From positions 3,720,001-3,784,000 of the forward strand of contig NZ_CP130610.1 of the NCBI RefSeq assembly GCF_030544485.1: 64,000 nucleotides of DNA, in the 5' to 3' direction. This stretch comes from Halomonas sp. HAL1. GTDB lineage: Bacteria; Pseudomonadota; Gammaproteobacteria; Pseudomonadales; Halomonadaceae. Below, piece by piece: positions 17,451 to 28,028 of this stretch; position 1 is the stretch's first letter; every line of letters begins with the position of its first letter. Under the pieces are notes generated by a model. The model was given only the letters and a program-made list of their open reading frames with translations, was not told the origin of the DNA and searched no databases. A program made the position numbers and the translations under genes.

Positions 17451-17648
17451 ATAGCGGGAGAGCTTGGTGCATTAGAACGACGATGACGCCAGCGCCGAAG
17501 GAGCAACAGCCCCGGAAACTCTCAGGCAACCGGACCGCTATCACCATCACTTTCCGAAGAGCGGCTGATGACTGCGTCACTCAGCCCACCGAAGGAGCAA
17601 GCGCACCCAACGGATGCGTGAATCTCTCAGGTTCCATGACGGAAGGGG
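17451..17648 (+). ncRNA. Tandem glycine riboswitch (two aptamers)
   Basis: Two consecutive glycine-aptamer cores. Aptamer 1 (about 17451-17541): AGCGGGAGAG, then GCCGAAGGAGCAAC, AACTCTCAGGCAA and GGACCGCT, the last closing helix P1 with AGCGG. Aptamer 2 (about 17549-17648): TTTCCG, then CACCGAAGGAGCAAG, AATCTCTCAGGTTCC and CGGAAGG closing its P1. The linker is short, as in known tandem glycine riboswitches. It ends about 60 bp before the start of the DadA-like gene. Because that gene looks catabolic, the switch is expected to turn it on with glycine, as for gcv operons (inference). Confidence 0.9.
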
Positions 17649-17708
17649 TACGCCAACAGCTACGCCGTTAGGTGGTATTCCCGACGCTCATACAATCTGG
17701 AGAGACAC

Positions 17709-18974
17709 ATGCAACGCATTGCCGTTATCGGTGGAGGCATCACCGGCATTACCAGCGCTTACGCCCTGGCCAAACGTGGCTATCATGTCACCGTCTTTGA
17801 AAAGCATCGTTACGCCGCCATGGAGACCTCGTTCGCCAACGGCGGTCAGCTCTCGGCTTCGAATGCCGAAGTGTGGAACCACTGGCCCACCGTGATCAAG
17901 GGCATGCGCTGGATGCTCAAAAACGATGCCCCGCTGCTGGTCAACCCTCGCCCGAGCTGGCACAAGCTCAGCTGGTTTGGCGAATTTATCGCCTCGATTC
18001 CCCACTACTCTGAGAACACTACCGAGACCGCGCGACTGGCGATTGCGGCACGCGAGCATCTGTTTCAGTGGGCGCAGGAAGAGCAAATCGATTTTGATTT
18101 AAAGCAGAAAGGTATTCTGCATATTTACCGCGATAAAGCGGGCTACGACCACGCCGCTAAGGTCTCCAGGCTGCTCAGCAAAGGCGGCCTGGAGCGTCGC
18201 GCGGTAACCCCTGACGAGATGCGCACTATCGAGCCGACGCTGGCGGGCAACTACTATGGTGGCTTCTTCACCGAAAGCGATGCCACGGGTGATATTCATA
18301 AGTTTACCCACGGCCTAGCTCAAGCCGCCGAGCGCCGTGGTGTAACGCTTAAATATGGCCACAGCGTGCAGGATCTCGGCGCGGACGAACAGCACGCATG
18401 GGTCACCGCCACCATTGAAGGCGAGGCTGACGGTGAACCGGTGCGTGAAACATTCGATAGCGTGGTGGTCTGCGCCGGGGTGGGCAGCCGTACCCTGGCT
18501 GCCAAGCTGGGAGACCGGGTCAATATCTACCCAGTCAAAGGCTACTCCATTACCGTGCAGCTTGACGATGCCGCCTCCCAGCAGGCCGCCCCCACCGTAA
18601 GCCTACTCGATGATGAAACCAAACTGGTGACCAGCCGCCTGGGCGATGACCGCTTTCGTATTGCCGGTACCGCCGAGTTCAACGGTTTCAATCGCGATAT
18701 CCGCGACAACCGTATCCGCCCGCTGATCCGCTGGGTGGAAGAGTGCTTCCCCGGCGTCAGCACTCGACGCGTGGTGCCTTGGGCAGGCCTGCGCCCAATG
18801 CTTCCCAACATGCTGCCCAAGGTCGGCCCCGGCAAATTACCCACGGTGTTCTACAACACCGGCCACGGCCACCTGGGCTGGACACTCTCTGCGATTACCG
18901 CCGATATGCTGGCGGATGCGGTGGAGGCAGAGGAAGAAGCAACGACGCCAACGAGAGCATCACACTCAGTGTGA
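17709..18974 (+). CDS. DadA-like FAD D-amino-acid dehydrogenase / glycine oxidase-type enzyme
   Basis: A 421-residue flavoprotein of the DAO superfamily. The Rossmann GGGITGITSAYALAKRGYHVTVFEKH occupies residues 7-32, and FANGGQLSASNAEVWNHWPT, typical of DadA, follows. The C-terminal GTAEFNGFNRDIRDNR and WAGLRPMLPNMLPKVG ... NTGHGHLGWTLS are also DadA-like. DadA proteins oxidise D-amino acids to 2-oxo acids and feed electrons to the respiratory chain. The glycine riboswitch in its leader suggests that glycine, or a compound metabolised through glycine, is the physiological substrate or signal. GAGAGAC precedes the ATG. It is monocistronic, ending at a hairpin. Confidence 0.85.
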   Translation: MQRIAVIGGGITGITSAYALAKRGYHVTVFEKHRYAAMETSFANGGQLSASNAEVWNHWPTVIKGMRWMLKNDAPLLVNPRPSWHKLSWFGEFIASIPHYSENTTETARLAIAAREHLFQWAQEEQIDFDLKQKGILHIYRDKAGYDHAAKVSRLLSKGGLERRAVTPDEMRTIEPTLAGNYYGGFFTESDATGDIHKFTHGLAQAAERRGVTLKYGHSVQDLGADEQHAWVTATIEGEADGEPVRETFDSVVVCAGVGSRTLAAKLGDRVNIYPVKGYSITVQLDDAASQQAAPTVSLLDDETKLVTSRLGDDRFRIAGTAEFNGFNRDIRDNRIRPLIRWVEECFPGVSTRRVVPWAGLRPMLPNMLPKVGPGKLPTVFYNTGHGHLGWTLSAITADMLADAVEAEEEATTPTRASHSV

Positions 18975-18990
18975 CGTGCTGACACAAACC

Positions 18991-19013
18991 AGGAGGGACA
19001 TTCCCTCCTTATT
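18991..19013 (+). terminator. Terminator after the DadA-like gene
   Basis: AGGAGGG-acatt-CCCTCCT stem followed by TATTCATT, 16 bp after the stop codon. It also abuts the convergent aminotransferase relic. Confidence 0.65.
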
Positions 19014-19015
19014 CA

Positions 19016-19363
19016 TTAAACGGCAGGCGCTTTGGCAATAATGCGCTTGGCTGCCTCACCGCGGGCAAGGTTGGCATGGGCGGGGGCAATGGTACACAGA
19101 CTGGCAGCCTGGGCTTGAATCGCGCTCACCACTTTTGTGTGTTGGTGACCGATATTGGTATTCACTAATTGACTACTAAAATCCAAATACGACTGTCCTG
19201 CATAATCCCATACCCGGCATCCTTGAGCGCCCGCGATAACCATGGGATCTAAACTGCCTTGCTGTGCCCAGGAGTGGAACACATACTGACGGTCCAGGCT
19301 GTGTACATAGCGGTTATCCGCATCCTGTTGGGTTGGGTAAGAAGCGGCAAGATTGGCATTCAT
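19016..19363 (-). pseudogene. Truncated class-III aminotransferase, N-terminal quarter only
   Basis: 115 residues that match the N-terminus of a class-III aminotransferase (DPMVIAGAQGCRVWDYAGQSYLDFSSQLVNTNIGHQHTKV, then CTIAPAHANLARGEAAKRIIAKAPA) and then stop abruptly at AKAPAV. Normal family members continue for over 300 residues and carry the PLP lysine, absent here. The remainder is not found downstream, where the DadA terminator begins 3 bp later. The reading frame up to the break is undamaged, so truncation is recent or the fragment is still translated without enzymatic function. Confidence 0.75.
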
Positions 19364-19510
19364 AACAAGCACCCTGTTTAATCCATAAGGAAATAGCGTG
19401 CTTGCCAGCCTAGTGAGTTCGACCCATTAAGCTGTAGGGCCAATCATCACGTACCCAGGGGACAGATGCGATGTCACACCGGCTATTGCCAACTGGCTCT
19501 AGAGGCTTGA

Positions 19511-21270
<1,760 letters not shown>

Positions 21271-21560
21271 TCTATTTACTCATCCCTGTGAAATAGTCGT
21301 GCGGTCATATGGCTAAAAACATCATAGCTGCCATATTGTTAGGCATCAGCACCATTGCCATATCTATGCGGGTACTCACCTCTGCCACCGCGAGATTTCA
21401 CGCCATATTTAACACCAAAGTTACTCTAATGATATTATTCATTACAATTCATTAACATAACGTAGGCTATGTCTCCCCAAAAAACAAATACCGATAGGGT
21501 CTTTTGTTCAGAACATGCTTTTCAGCAATGGTTGCGTCGAAGCAGGCATTCACCGCCAAA

Positions 21561-22436
21561 CTAGCTCCGCTGCTCCAATACGCCGATCACTTCAGGCACC
21601 GCCAGCGAACTATCGCCGATTGATGTATAAAGCGCATGAACGGCTCCGGCAACTCCACGCTCTACTCCCAGCTCATTGGTCATGGTGTGATAGTAACCGA
21701 GGTCCTTGCTGGCATTGGCAACCGTAAATCTGAAACCCGAAGGGTCATTTTCAGCAATGTAAGGGCGTAACCGCTCAAGCACCACCCCGCCCCCACCGCC
21801 GGCCCCAAGCACCTCTAGTAAGGCGGTATCACTTATTCCCGCTTTACGAGAAGCAGCCGTGGCTTCGGCTAGCACCGCAGAAAAACCTAACGAGACAAAG
21901 TTATGCAGTAACTTAAGGGTGTGGCCTGCACCGACGTCACCCGCATGGGCAATATTTTCAGCAAAGCCCTCCAATAGCGGCAATATTTCATCAAACAACG
22001 CCTTCGGGGCGCCAACAATCAAGTTAAGCCGTCCTTCCTCCGCCTCTTTCGGCGTGCGCGTCATGGCCGCATCCATAAAGCGCCCGCCCGCCTCCGTGAC
22101 TCGGGCAGCGACTTTTTCTGTCGAACTAGGTAGAGCAGTGGAGCAATCCACAACAACACTGCCAGGGGTTAGGCCTTCTAATACACCGTTGGGTTCAAAC
22201 AGCACGGCTTCTACTTGAGGTGAGCCGGTAACGCACAGAATCACCACCTCTGTGCTCTGGGCCACTTCCCGACCAGAACTCAGCGCGGTGGCGCCAGCGG
22301 CCACTAGGTCATCCACTGGCTGATTACCCGGGTGTTCAAGAAAACACACCTGATGGCCTGCACGTAGCAGGCTGCTGGCGATCCCATGGCCCATCAGGCC
22401 CACGCCGACGATGCCTACCTGGCGAGATGTTGTCAT
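21561..22436 (-). CDS. Beta-hydroxyacid dehydrogenase (3-hydroxyisobutyrate / tartronate-semialdehyde reductase family)
   Basis: A 291-residue NAD(P)-dependent dehydrogenase. GIVGVGLMGHGIASSLLRAGHQV is the dinucleotide site, MTRTPKEAEEGRLNLIVG the substrate loop, and HTLKLLHNFVSLG carries the catalytic lysine. It is the last gene of the sugar-acid operon, 31 bp after the aldehyde dehydrogenase gene. It is a distinct paralogue of ltnD at the head of the operon, with little similarity outside motifs. It may reduce or oxidise a three- or four-carbon hydroxy acid intermediate; the exact role is not determined. Confidence 0.85.
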   Translation of the reverse strand: MTTSRQVGIVGVGLMGHGIASSLLRAGHQVCFLEHPGNQPVDDLVAAGATALSSGREVAQSTEVVILCVTGSPQVEAVLFEPNGVLEGLTPGSVVVDCSTALPSSTEKVAARVTEAGGRFMDAAMTRTPKEAEEGRLNLIVGAPKALFDEILPLLEGFAENIAHAGDVGAGHTLKLLHNFVSLGFSAVLAEATAASRKAGISDTALLEVLGAGGGGGVVLERLRPYIAENDPSGFRFTVANASKDLGYYHTMTNELGVERGVAGAVHALYTSIGDSSLAVPEVIGVLEQRS

Positions 22437-22466
22437 TGTGATAGCTCCTTTTAAGTAGATGGCGTG

Positions 22467-23927
22467 CTAGCCGTGCTTGATAGCGACGGTCTTGATCCGT
22501 GTATAGCTTCTCAGCCCTTCAAAGCCCTTTTCCCGGCCATGTCCTGAACGTCCAACGCCACCAAAGGGTAGCTCTACGCCGCCGGCAGCGCCGTAGTTAT
22601 TGATGAACACCTGACCACTACGAATACCTTTCGCCATGCGTAGCTGACGTCCGCCGTCACGCGTCCAGATACCGGCACACAGGCCAAAATCGGTGGCATT
22701 AGCGAGTGCAAGCGCTTCGGCTTCATCCTCGAACACCTGCACCACCAGTACCGGCCCAAACAGCTCTTCGCGCAGTACTTCATGCCCGTCCGGAATATCG
22801 GTCAGCAGTTGAGGCAGTACAAAGTGACCTCCACCCGGCGCGCTCGACGCTAGCTCTCCTATGGCCGCAACGCGAATGCCATCGGCTTTGGCCGCCGACA
22901 AACGTTCTTCCAGTTTGGCTTTTTGGCGCGCATTGATCAGCGGGCCACAGTCGGCATCGGCTTCACCTGCATCACAGCGCAAAGCAGCAAAGCGCTCACA
23001 AAGATTTGCTATCACGCTATCGGCGATTTCACGCTGCACCAGCAGGCGGCTACCCGCTGAACAGGTCTGCCCGGCGTTCTGAACAATGCCGCGCACCACT
23101 GCCGGAAGCGCTGCATCAAGATCCGCATCGGCAAACACGAGTTGAGGTGACTTCCCACCTAGCTCCAACGTGACCGGCACATGGTGCTGGGCAGCCGCTT
23201 GGGCGACATGGGTACCGGTCTCAGGTGAGCCTGTAAAAGAGAGGTGATCAATCTGGGGATGCGCGGCAAGCGCTGCGCCCGCTTCATATCCAAGCCCTGG
23301 CACAACGTTGAGTGCACCGGCGGGGAGGCCATGGCTCACCGCCAGTTCTGCCAAGCGCAGCACGCTCAAACAGGCATCTTCGGCGGGCTTAAGCACCACG
23401 CAATTGTCTGCTGCCAGCGCGGCAGCCACGCAGCGTCCGAATATCTGAGAGGGGTAGTTCCAAGGAATAATCTGGGCACATACGCCGTAGGGCTCGCGCA
23501 GTGTCATGACCGCAAAGTCGGTTTCAAAGGGGATGGTTTCACCGTGAAGCTTATCCGCCGCGCCGCCATAAAAGCGGAAGTAGCGAGCACAGGCGGCTAT
23601 ATCCCCTTTGGCTTGCGTCATCGGCTTACCGGTATCGGCGCACTCCAGCTGGGCTAACTGTTCGTGGTGCGCCTCGATCACATCGGCAAAGCGCAGCAGC
23701 CACTCGCTGCGTTGCCGGGCCGCCCAGCGAGACCACTCGCCCAACTGGCCGGAGAAGGCTTGACGCGCTGCCTGAACGGCGGCATCAACCTCTTCCACTT
23801 GGCTACGCGCAATACGCGCTAAAGGCTCACCCGTGGCGGGGGCTTCTACCTGAAGCGTAGCGGCGGTTGTTACCCACTCTCCACCAATCAGCGCCTGCTG
23901 TGGCGGCAGGGTCATTGAATGCGACAT
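22467..23927 (-). CDS. NAD(P)-dependent aldehyde dehydrogenase
   Basis: A 486-residue ALDH-superfamily enzyme. The cofactor segment (IIPWNYPSQIFGRCVAAALAADN), catalytic Glu in LELGGKSPQLVF, catalytic Cys in QNAGQTCSAGSRLLV and the C-terminal PFGGVGRSGHGREKGFEGL are all present, so it should be active. It resembles betaine-aldehyde or gamma-aminobutyraldehyde type enzymes, but substrate type is not readable. It lies between dctM (51 bp) and the beta-hydroxyacid dehydrogenase in the same operon, so it probably oxidises an aldehyde made from an imported polyol, sugar or sugar acid (inference). Confidence 0.85.
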   Translation of the reverse strand: MSHSMTLPPQQALIGGEWVTTAATLQVEAPATGEPLARIARSQVEEVDAAVQAARQAFSGQLGEWSRWAARQRSEWLLRFADVIEAHHEQLAQLECADTGKPMTQAKGDIAACARYFRFYGGAADKLHGETIPFETDFAVMTLREPYGVCAQIIPWNYPSQIFGRCVAAALAADNCVVLKPAEDACLSVLRLAELAVSHGLPAGALNVVPGLGYEAGAALAAHPQIDHLSFTGSPETGTHVAQAAAQHHVPVTLELGGKSPQLVFADADLDAALPAVVRGIVQNAGQTCSAGSRLLVQREIADSVIANLCERFAALRCDAGEADADCGPLINARQKAKLEERLSAAKADGIRVAAIGELASSAPGGGHFVLPQLLTDIPDGHEVLREELFGPVLVVQVFEDEAEALALANATDFGLCAGIWTRDGGRQLRMAKGIRSGQVFINNYGAAGGVELPFGGVGRSGHGREKGFEGLRSYTRIKTVAIKHG

Positions 23928-23978
23928 TAAATACTCCTTTTATTGTCGTTGTTTTTGCTCAATTTAAATAACGAGTGA

Positions 23979-25256
23979 CTAACCATAGAAGATATCCACC
24001 AACCCCATGGAAATCCAAGGCATATAGGTAATCGCCATCAGGCAGGCCAGTACCACCAGCACAAAGCGCACCAGCCATGGCAGCATTTGATCAATCGATA
24101 TTTTGGCGACCGCACAGGCAGCAAACAGGTTCACGCCCAACGGCGGGGTGATCATGCCAAGGGCCAGATTCACCACCATGACCAGGCCGAAATGAACCGG
24201 GTGAATACCAAACTGAATAGCGATTGGCGTCAAGATCGGTGCCAGTACCAAAATAGCGGCGGAGGTTTCGATAAACATGCCGACAACCAATAGCAAGGCA
24301 TTGACCACCAGCAGAAACATCAGCGGGTCGTTGATGGTGTTGGTCACTAGGGTAGCGATTTGCGCAGGCAGCCCCGTTCGGCTGAGCAGAAAGCTGAAGA
24401 GCGAGGCGGCGGCAATAATCAGCATGACCGCAGCGGTAGAGACAACGCTCTGGCGCATAATTGGCCAGAGGTCATCGGCCTTCAGTTCACGGTAGTAGAA
24501 ACCACCCACGATCAGCGCAAAAAACACAGCCACGGCGGAGGCTTCCGTCGGGGTAAATACCCCACCGTAGATACCGCCAATTACGACCACCGGCATCAAC
24601 ATCGCGACCCAGGCACGCTTCACCGAGATCATAAAACCGGTGCTGTCTTTATAGTCGTCCTTTCCGTAACCCCGCACCTTGCAGAACAGGTAAAGAAAGA
24701 GGATCAGCGCGCTGCCAATCAGTATGCCGGGGCCGATGCCCGCTAGAAACAGCTGCCCGATTGAGGTATCGGTACTCACGCCGTAAAGGATCAATGGGAT
24801 CGAGGGCGGGATCAGCACCCCAAGCTCTGCAGAGGAAGCCTGTATGGAGGCGGCCAGCGGCCTGGGATAGCCATGCTTGACCATGGCCGGAATCAGAATG
24901 GCACCAATGGCAAAGGTAGTTGCCACGCTGGAACCGGACACCGCTGCAAACATCATGCAGGTCAGTACGCAGGACATCGCTAGCCCGCCCTGCACGCGCC
25001 CAACGATGGATTTGGCCAAGTCGACTAACCGTTGAGATATCCCTCCCGCCGCCATCAAGTTACCGGCAAGAATAAAAAACGGGATCGCCATAAGCGGGAA
25101 TTTATCGATGCCGATAAACATCTGCTGCGGTACTAATAGCAGCGGCAAGCGGGTAAAAAATTCAATACCGATAATGGATGCCAGAATAATAGAAACGGCA
25201 ATCGGCACCCCGAAGGTAAATAGAATGATCAGCGACAGGCCAATAACCATATTCAT
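23979..25256 (-). CDS. dctM: TRAP transporter large permease DctM
   Basis: A 425-residue membrane subunit of a tripartite ATP-independent periplasmic transporter, with about 12 helices and family motifs PFFILAGNLMAAGGIS, SGSSVATTFAIGAILIPAM and IPPSIPLILYGVSTDTS. It overlaps dctQ by 4 bp (ATGA), indicating translational coupling. Uptake is driven by the sodium or proton gradient, which suits a halophile. Located between denD/otn genes and the ALDH gene, it most likely imports threonate, erythronate or a related four-carbon acid. Confidence 0.93.
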   Translation of the reverse strand: MNMVIGLSLIILFTFGVPIAVSIILASIIGIEFFTRLPLLLVPQQMFIGIDKFPLMAIPFFILAGNLMAAGGISQRLVDLAKSIVGRVQGGLAMSCVLTCMMFAAVSGSSVATTFAIGAILIPAMVKHGYPRPLAASIQASSAELGVLIPPSIPLILYGVSTDTSIGQLFLAGIGPGILIGSALILFLYLFCKVRGYGKDDYKDSTGFMISVKRAWVAMLMPVVVIGGIYGGVFTPTEASAVAVFFALIVGGFYYRELKADDLWPIMRQSVVSTAAVMLIIAAASLFSFLLSRTGLPAQIATLVTNTINDPLMFLLVVNALLLVVGMFIETSAAILVLAPILTPIAIQFGIHPVHFGLVMVVNLALGMITPPLGVNLFAACAVAKISIDQMLPWLVRFVLVVLACLMAITYMPWISMGLVDIFYG

Positions 25257-25816
25257 GGCTGCACCTCCCGCTCAGGCCGCGGCGCATCCTGGATTGTTTC
25301 AGCCTCCGGCACGATCTCGCTATTTTCAGGGCCTACCTTTTCCCGGCCAGTGAGCTGTGCGAGCAGTCTCGCCACCACGGCGACAATGGCAAAGCAGGAG
25401 CCCGTCGGAATCGCCGCATACGCCCACGCCATCGAGATGTTCATTCCCGACATGGTTTGATTGCTCACCCGCATCGTCATTTGGATGCCGTAATGGATCA
25501 GCACACCAAGCACCAGCAGACAGCACACCACGATGGCGACTTCCAGTAGTGTCAGAAAGCGCGCGGGCACTACCTTATAAACCACCTCCACTGCCATCAT
25601 ATAGCCACCCCGGAACGTGGCAGCCGCCGCCAGGAAGACGCACCAGATCATCGCCGCACGGGAGGCCACTTCCGTCCAGGTCGAGGGCGCATTGAAGACA
25701 AACCGGGTGAGCACTTGATAAAAACTGAGTGTCACCGAGATCGCCAGCATCGCCACTGCAAGCAGCATCGCGAGCCGGGTTAACTGGTGCTCAAAACGAA
25801 GAAAGACCGCTAGCAT
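25253..25816 (-). CDS. dctQ: TRAP transporter small permease DctQ
   Basis: A 187-residue four-helix small subunit. Helices lie at about 18-38, 50-70, 90-112 and 128-150, with the family FVFNAPSTWTEVASRAAMIWCVFLAAA between the first pairs. The C-terminal tail (EKVGPENSEIVPEAETIQ) is longer and more acidic than usual. It starts 65 bp after the binding-protein gene, separated from it by a strong hairpin, and overlaps dctM. Confidence 0.9.
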   Translation of the reverse strand: MLAVFLRFEHQLTRLAMLLAVAMLAISVTLSFYQVLTRFVFNAPSTWTEVASRAAMIWCVFLAAAATFRGGYMMAVEVVYKVVPARFLTLLEVAIVVCCLLVLGVLIHYGIQMTMRVSNQTMSGMNISMAWAYAAIPTGSCFAIVAVVARLLAQLTGREKVGPENSEIVPEAETIQDAPRPEREVQP

Positions 25817-25836
25817 AAGAATTCACCATGCCAAAG

Positions 25837-25860
25837 CGGCCTCCGGTATGCCGGAGGCCG
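25837..25860 (-). promoter_or_regulatory. Intercistronic hairpin between TRAP dctP and dctQ
   Basis: A perfect 10-bp GC-rich stem (CGGCCTCCGG with CCGGAGGCCG, loop of four) lies in the 65-bp gap between the binding-protein and permease genes. No T-run follows on the minus strand, so it is more likely an mRNA 3'-end stabiliser or partial attenuator than a full terminator. Confidence 0.7.
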
Positions 25861-25881
25861 AGGTGGGGAAGCCAGGGTTAC

Positions 25882-26895
25882 TTAACAACCGCTGGCTGCT
25901 TCCTGAACGCGCTCAAGCATTTCTGTGCCGTATTCCGAGGTAAATATCTCGTAGGCGGGCTGTACCGCTTCCTGGAAGGGGGCGATATCGATATCGGTTT
26001 TTACCGTCATGCCATTCTCTTCCAGCAGTGCCACCCCTTCACGCTCTAAGCGCGACACCTCTTCGCGGGTCGCTTCGGCAGACGCCGCAGCGGCTTCCAT
26101 AAACCAGCCACGCTCCTCATCACTCAAGCCGTCCAGCAGAATGGGCGACCCCAGCACGATGGCCGGTGAGTAAACGTGGCCTGTTAGCGAGAGGTAATCC
26201 TGCACTTCCCAAAAGTTGGTGGCGACGATGACGGTAATCGGGTTTTCCTGACCATCGACGGTGCCCTGCTGAAGCGCGGTGAACAGCTCAGGGAATGCCA
26301 TCGGTGTTGGGCGGGCGCCCATTTGGCGGAACGCCTCCTGGTGCACGGCGTTTTCCATGGTGCGTACGCGCAGCCCCTCGGCATCTGCGGGCGTGGCGAT
26401 CTCGCGTTGGCTATTGGTTAGGTGGCGAAAACCATTTTCAGACCACGCCAAACCCACCAAGTCGTGCTCGCCCATTTTTTCCAACAGCTCATCGCCCAGT
26501 TCACTATCCAACACGCAGCGGGCCTGATCGTAGTTCTCAAACAGGAACGGCAGGTCGAGCACGTAGCTTTCCGGTACAAAGTTACCCAGCGGGCCAGTGG
26601 AAGTAATGACCACATCGACCGTACCGATCTGCAGGCCTTCGATCATCTCCCGCTCGCCGCCCAGCGACCCAGAGGTGTGCTCGGTGACCGTGAACTCGCC
26701 ATCGGATAATCGCTCCAGCGTCTCTTTAAACGCATCAGCACCTACCGAGTAGTGCGAGGTCGAGGAGAGTGTATGGCCCAGGTTCACTTCCGTCGCCGCG
26801 TGGGCTTGAAGTGCGATACCTGCTGTGGCGATACCGCTAATCGCGGCCACCAGAACATGGCGCTTGAGCGTTGGTGTCATGTGTTGCTTCGTCAT
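25882..26895 (-). CDS. dctP: TRAP transporter substrate-binding protein DctP
   Basis: A 337-residue periplasmic receptor of the DctP family. Signal peptide residues are about 1-32 (ending LQAHA-ATE). EVNLGHTLSSTSHYSVGADAFKE and GGEREMIEGLQIGTVDVVITS follow. The conserved arginine that binds the carboxylate is within AEGLRVRTMENAVHQEAF, and GTVDGQENPITVI is the downstream motif. The ATG at 26895 has AGAGGG upstream; a start at 26940 would add a non-signal prefix. Binding of a carboxylate such as L-threonate or D-erythronate fits the operon. Confidence 0.92.
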   Translation of the reverse strand: MTKQHMTPTLKRHVLVAAISGIATAGIALQAHAATEVNLGHTLSSTSHYSVGADAFKETLERLSDGEFTVTEHTSGSLGGEREMIEGLQIGTVDVVITSTGPLGNFVPESYVLDLPFLFENYDQARCVLDSELGDELLEKMGEHDLVGLAWSENGFRHLTNSQREIATPADAEGLRVRTMENAVHQEAFRQMGARPTPMAFPELFTALQQGTVDGQENPITVIVATNFWEVQDYLSLTGHVYSPAIVLGSPILLDGLSDEERGWFMEAAAASAEATREEVSRLEREGVALLEENGMTVKTDIDIAPFQEAVQPAYEIFTSEYGTEMLERVQEAASGC

Positions 26896-26999
26896 TGTCG
26901 TGCCCTCTTTATATTGTTTTGAGGGTGGTCGTTGGGGCAACTTACCCGCCTACGGGTGTCGCCCAGGCAGTTTCCTACCGCTGACGGCAGGGCAGAAAC

Positions 27000-27962
27000 T
27001 CACTTCGATTCAGTTACGAACGCATTAATGATCTGCTTGAAGTTGTCATCGCCTACAAAGCCAAGCTGCTTGGCTTTCGTGGTTTCAAACCGGGCGGGCC
27101 AGCTTGCCACAATGGCTTCAATGCGTGGGTCGGGTTCATGGCGTACCAGTGAAAGCGCTTTTTCTCCCGCGACGTCACCCAGCGCTTTAAGCATTTGGGC
27201 CACCGTGACGGTGATGCCCGGCAGCATAAAGGCTCTAAAAGGCGCCAGCACTTCACTCGGCACCTCAGCACCATGAATCAGCGCATCCACCACCTTGCCT
27301 GGCGACATCACAAACATCGGAAGCTCAACGGGCACCGGGCAAACCGCCTCTTCGCCATTGAGCGGCTCACGCAGAATGCTGGAAGCAAAGCTGGAGGCCG
27401 CGGCGTTCGGTCGGCCAGGACGAATCACAATGGTCGGCAGGCGCAGCACTAGGCCGTCGATAAGCCCACGGCGGCTGTAATCGTTGATGAGCAGCTCACA
27501 CATGGCTTTTTGGGCGCCGTAGGAATTTTGCGGATGGAGTGCCGTCATATCATCCAACACTTCCGGCAGCTTACCGCCGTATGCCGCCACGGAGCTGGCC
27601 ATAATCAAGCGAGTATCGGTCAGTGACTGCTTCCGGCAGCCTTCCAACAGCGCCCGCGTGGCATCGAAATTAACCCGCATACCGAGTTCCAAATCGGCTT
27701 CTGCGGCAGAGCTCACTACCGCCGCGAGGTGATAAATAACGTCAGGGCGTTGTTCCAGTACGCTATCCAGTGCGCCGGACTCGGTAATATCCAGCGCCCT
27801 TGATGTCACAGTGACGTTTCCCGAATCAGGCAAAGGTGCTTCTATCTGATCAATTAGCGTTAGCCGAGTAATCGGCTGCTGGCGAAGCTCACCTCTAGTC
27901 AGCAGCTGTTGCACTAACCGTTGGCCTAGAAAGCCTGCCGCACCGGTAATGGCTATATGCAT
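27000..27962 (-). CDS. denD: D-erythronate dehydrogenase DenD
   Basis: A 320-residue NAD-dependent sugar epimerase/dehydratase-fold protein. It has GAAGFLGQRLVQQL at residues 7-20, YHLAAVVSSAAEADLELGMRVNFDAT, ASSVAAYGG and the catalytic Tyr-Lys in PQNSYGAQKAMCE. The RLPTIVIRPGRPNAAASSFASSILREPL stretch is characteristic of DenD, which oxidises D-erythronate to 2-oxo-tetronate. Adjacent otnI, otnC and otnK complete the known pathway to dihydroxyacetone phosphate. Confidence 0.88.
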   Translation of the reverse strand: MHIAITGAAGFLGQRLVQQLLTRGELRQQPITRLTLIDQIEAPLPDSGNVTVTSRALDITESGALDSVLEQRPDVIYHLAAVVSSAAEADLELGMRVNFDATRALLEGCRKQSLTDTRLIMASSVAAYGGKLPEVLDDMTALHPQNSYGAQKAMCELLINDYSRRGLIDGLVLRLPTIVIRPGRPNAAASSFASSILREPLNGEEAVCPVPVELPMFVMSPGKVVDALIHGAEVPSEVLAPFRAFMLPGITVTVAQMLKALGDVAGEKALSLVRHEPDPRIEAIVASWPARFETTKAKQLGFVGDDNFKQIINAFVTESK

Positions 27963-28028
27963 CGTTTTCTCCTATGCACTGTTGTTATTGTTTGCGTTTT
28001 TCTCGTTTGTTATTTGGCCTGGCGAATA

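Noticed and set aside
21309..21455. A 48-residue hydrophobic peptide frame (MAKNIIAAILLGISTIAIS...) between the cyclase and the dehydrogenase genes
   Set aside because: No ribosome site, no recognisable family, and an AT-rich interval where such frames arise by chance. It could still be a small membrane peptide.
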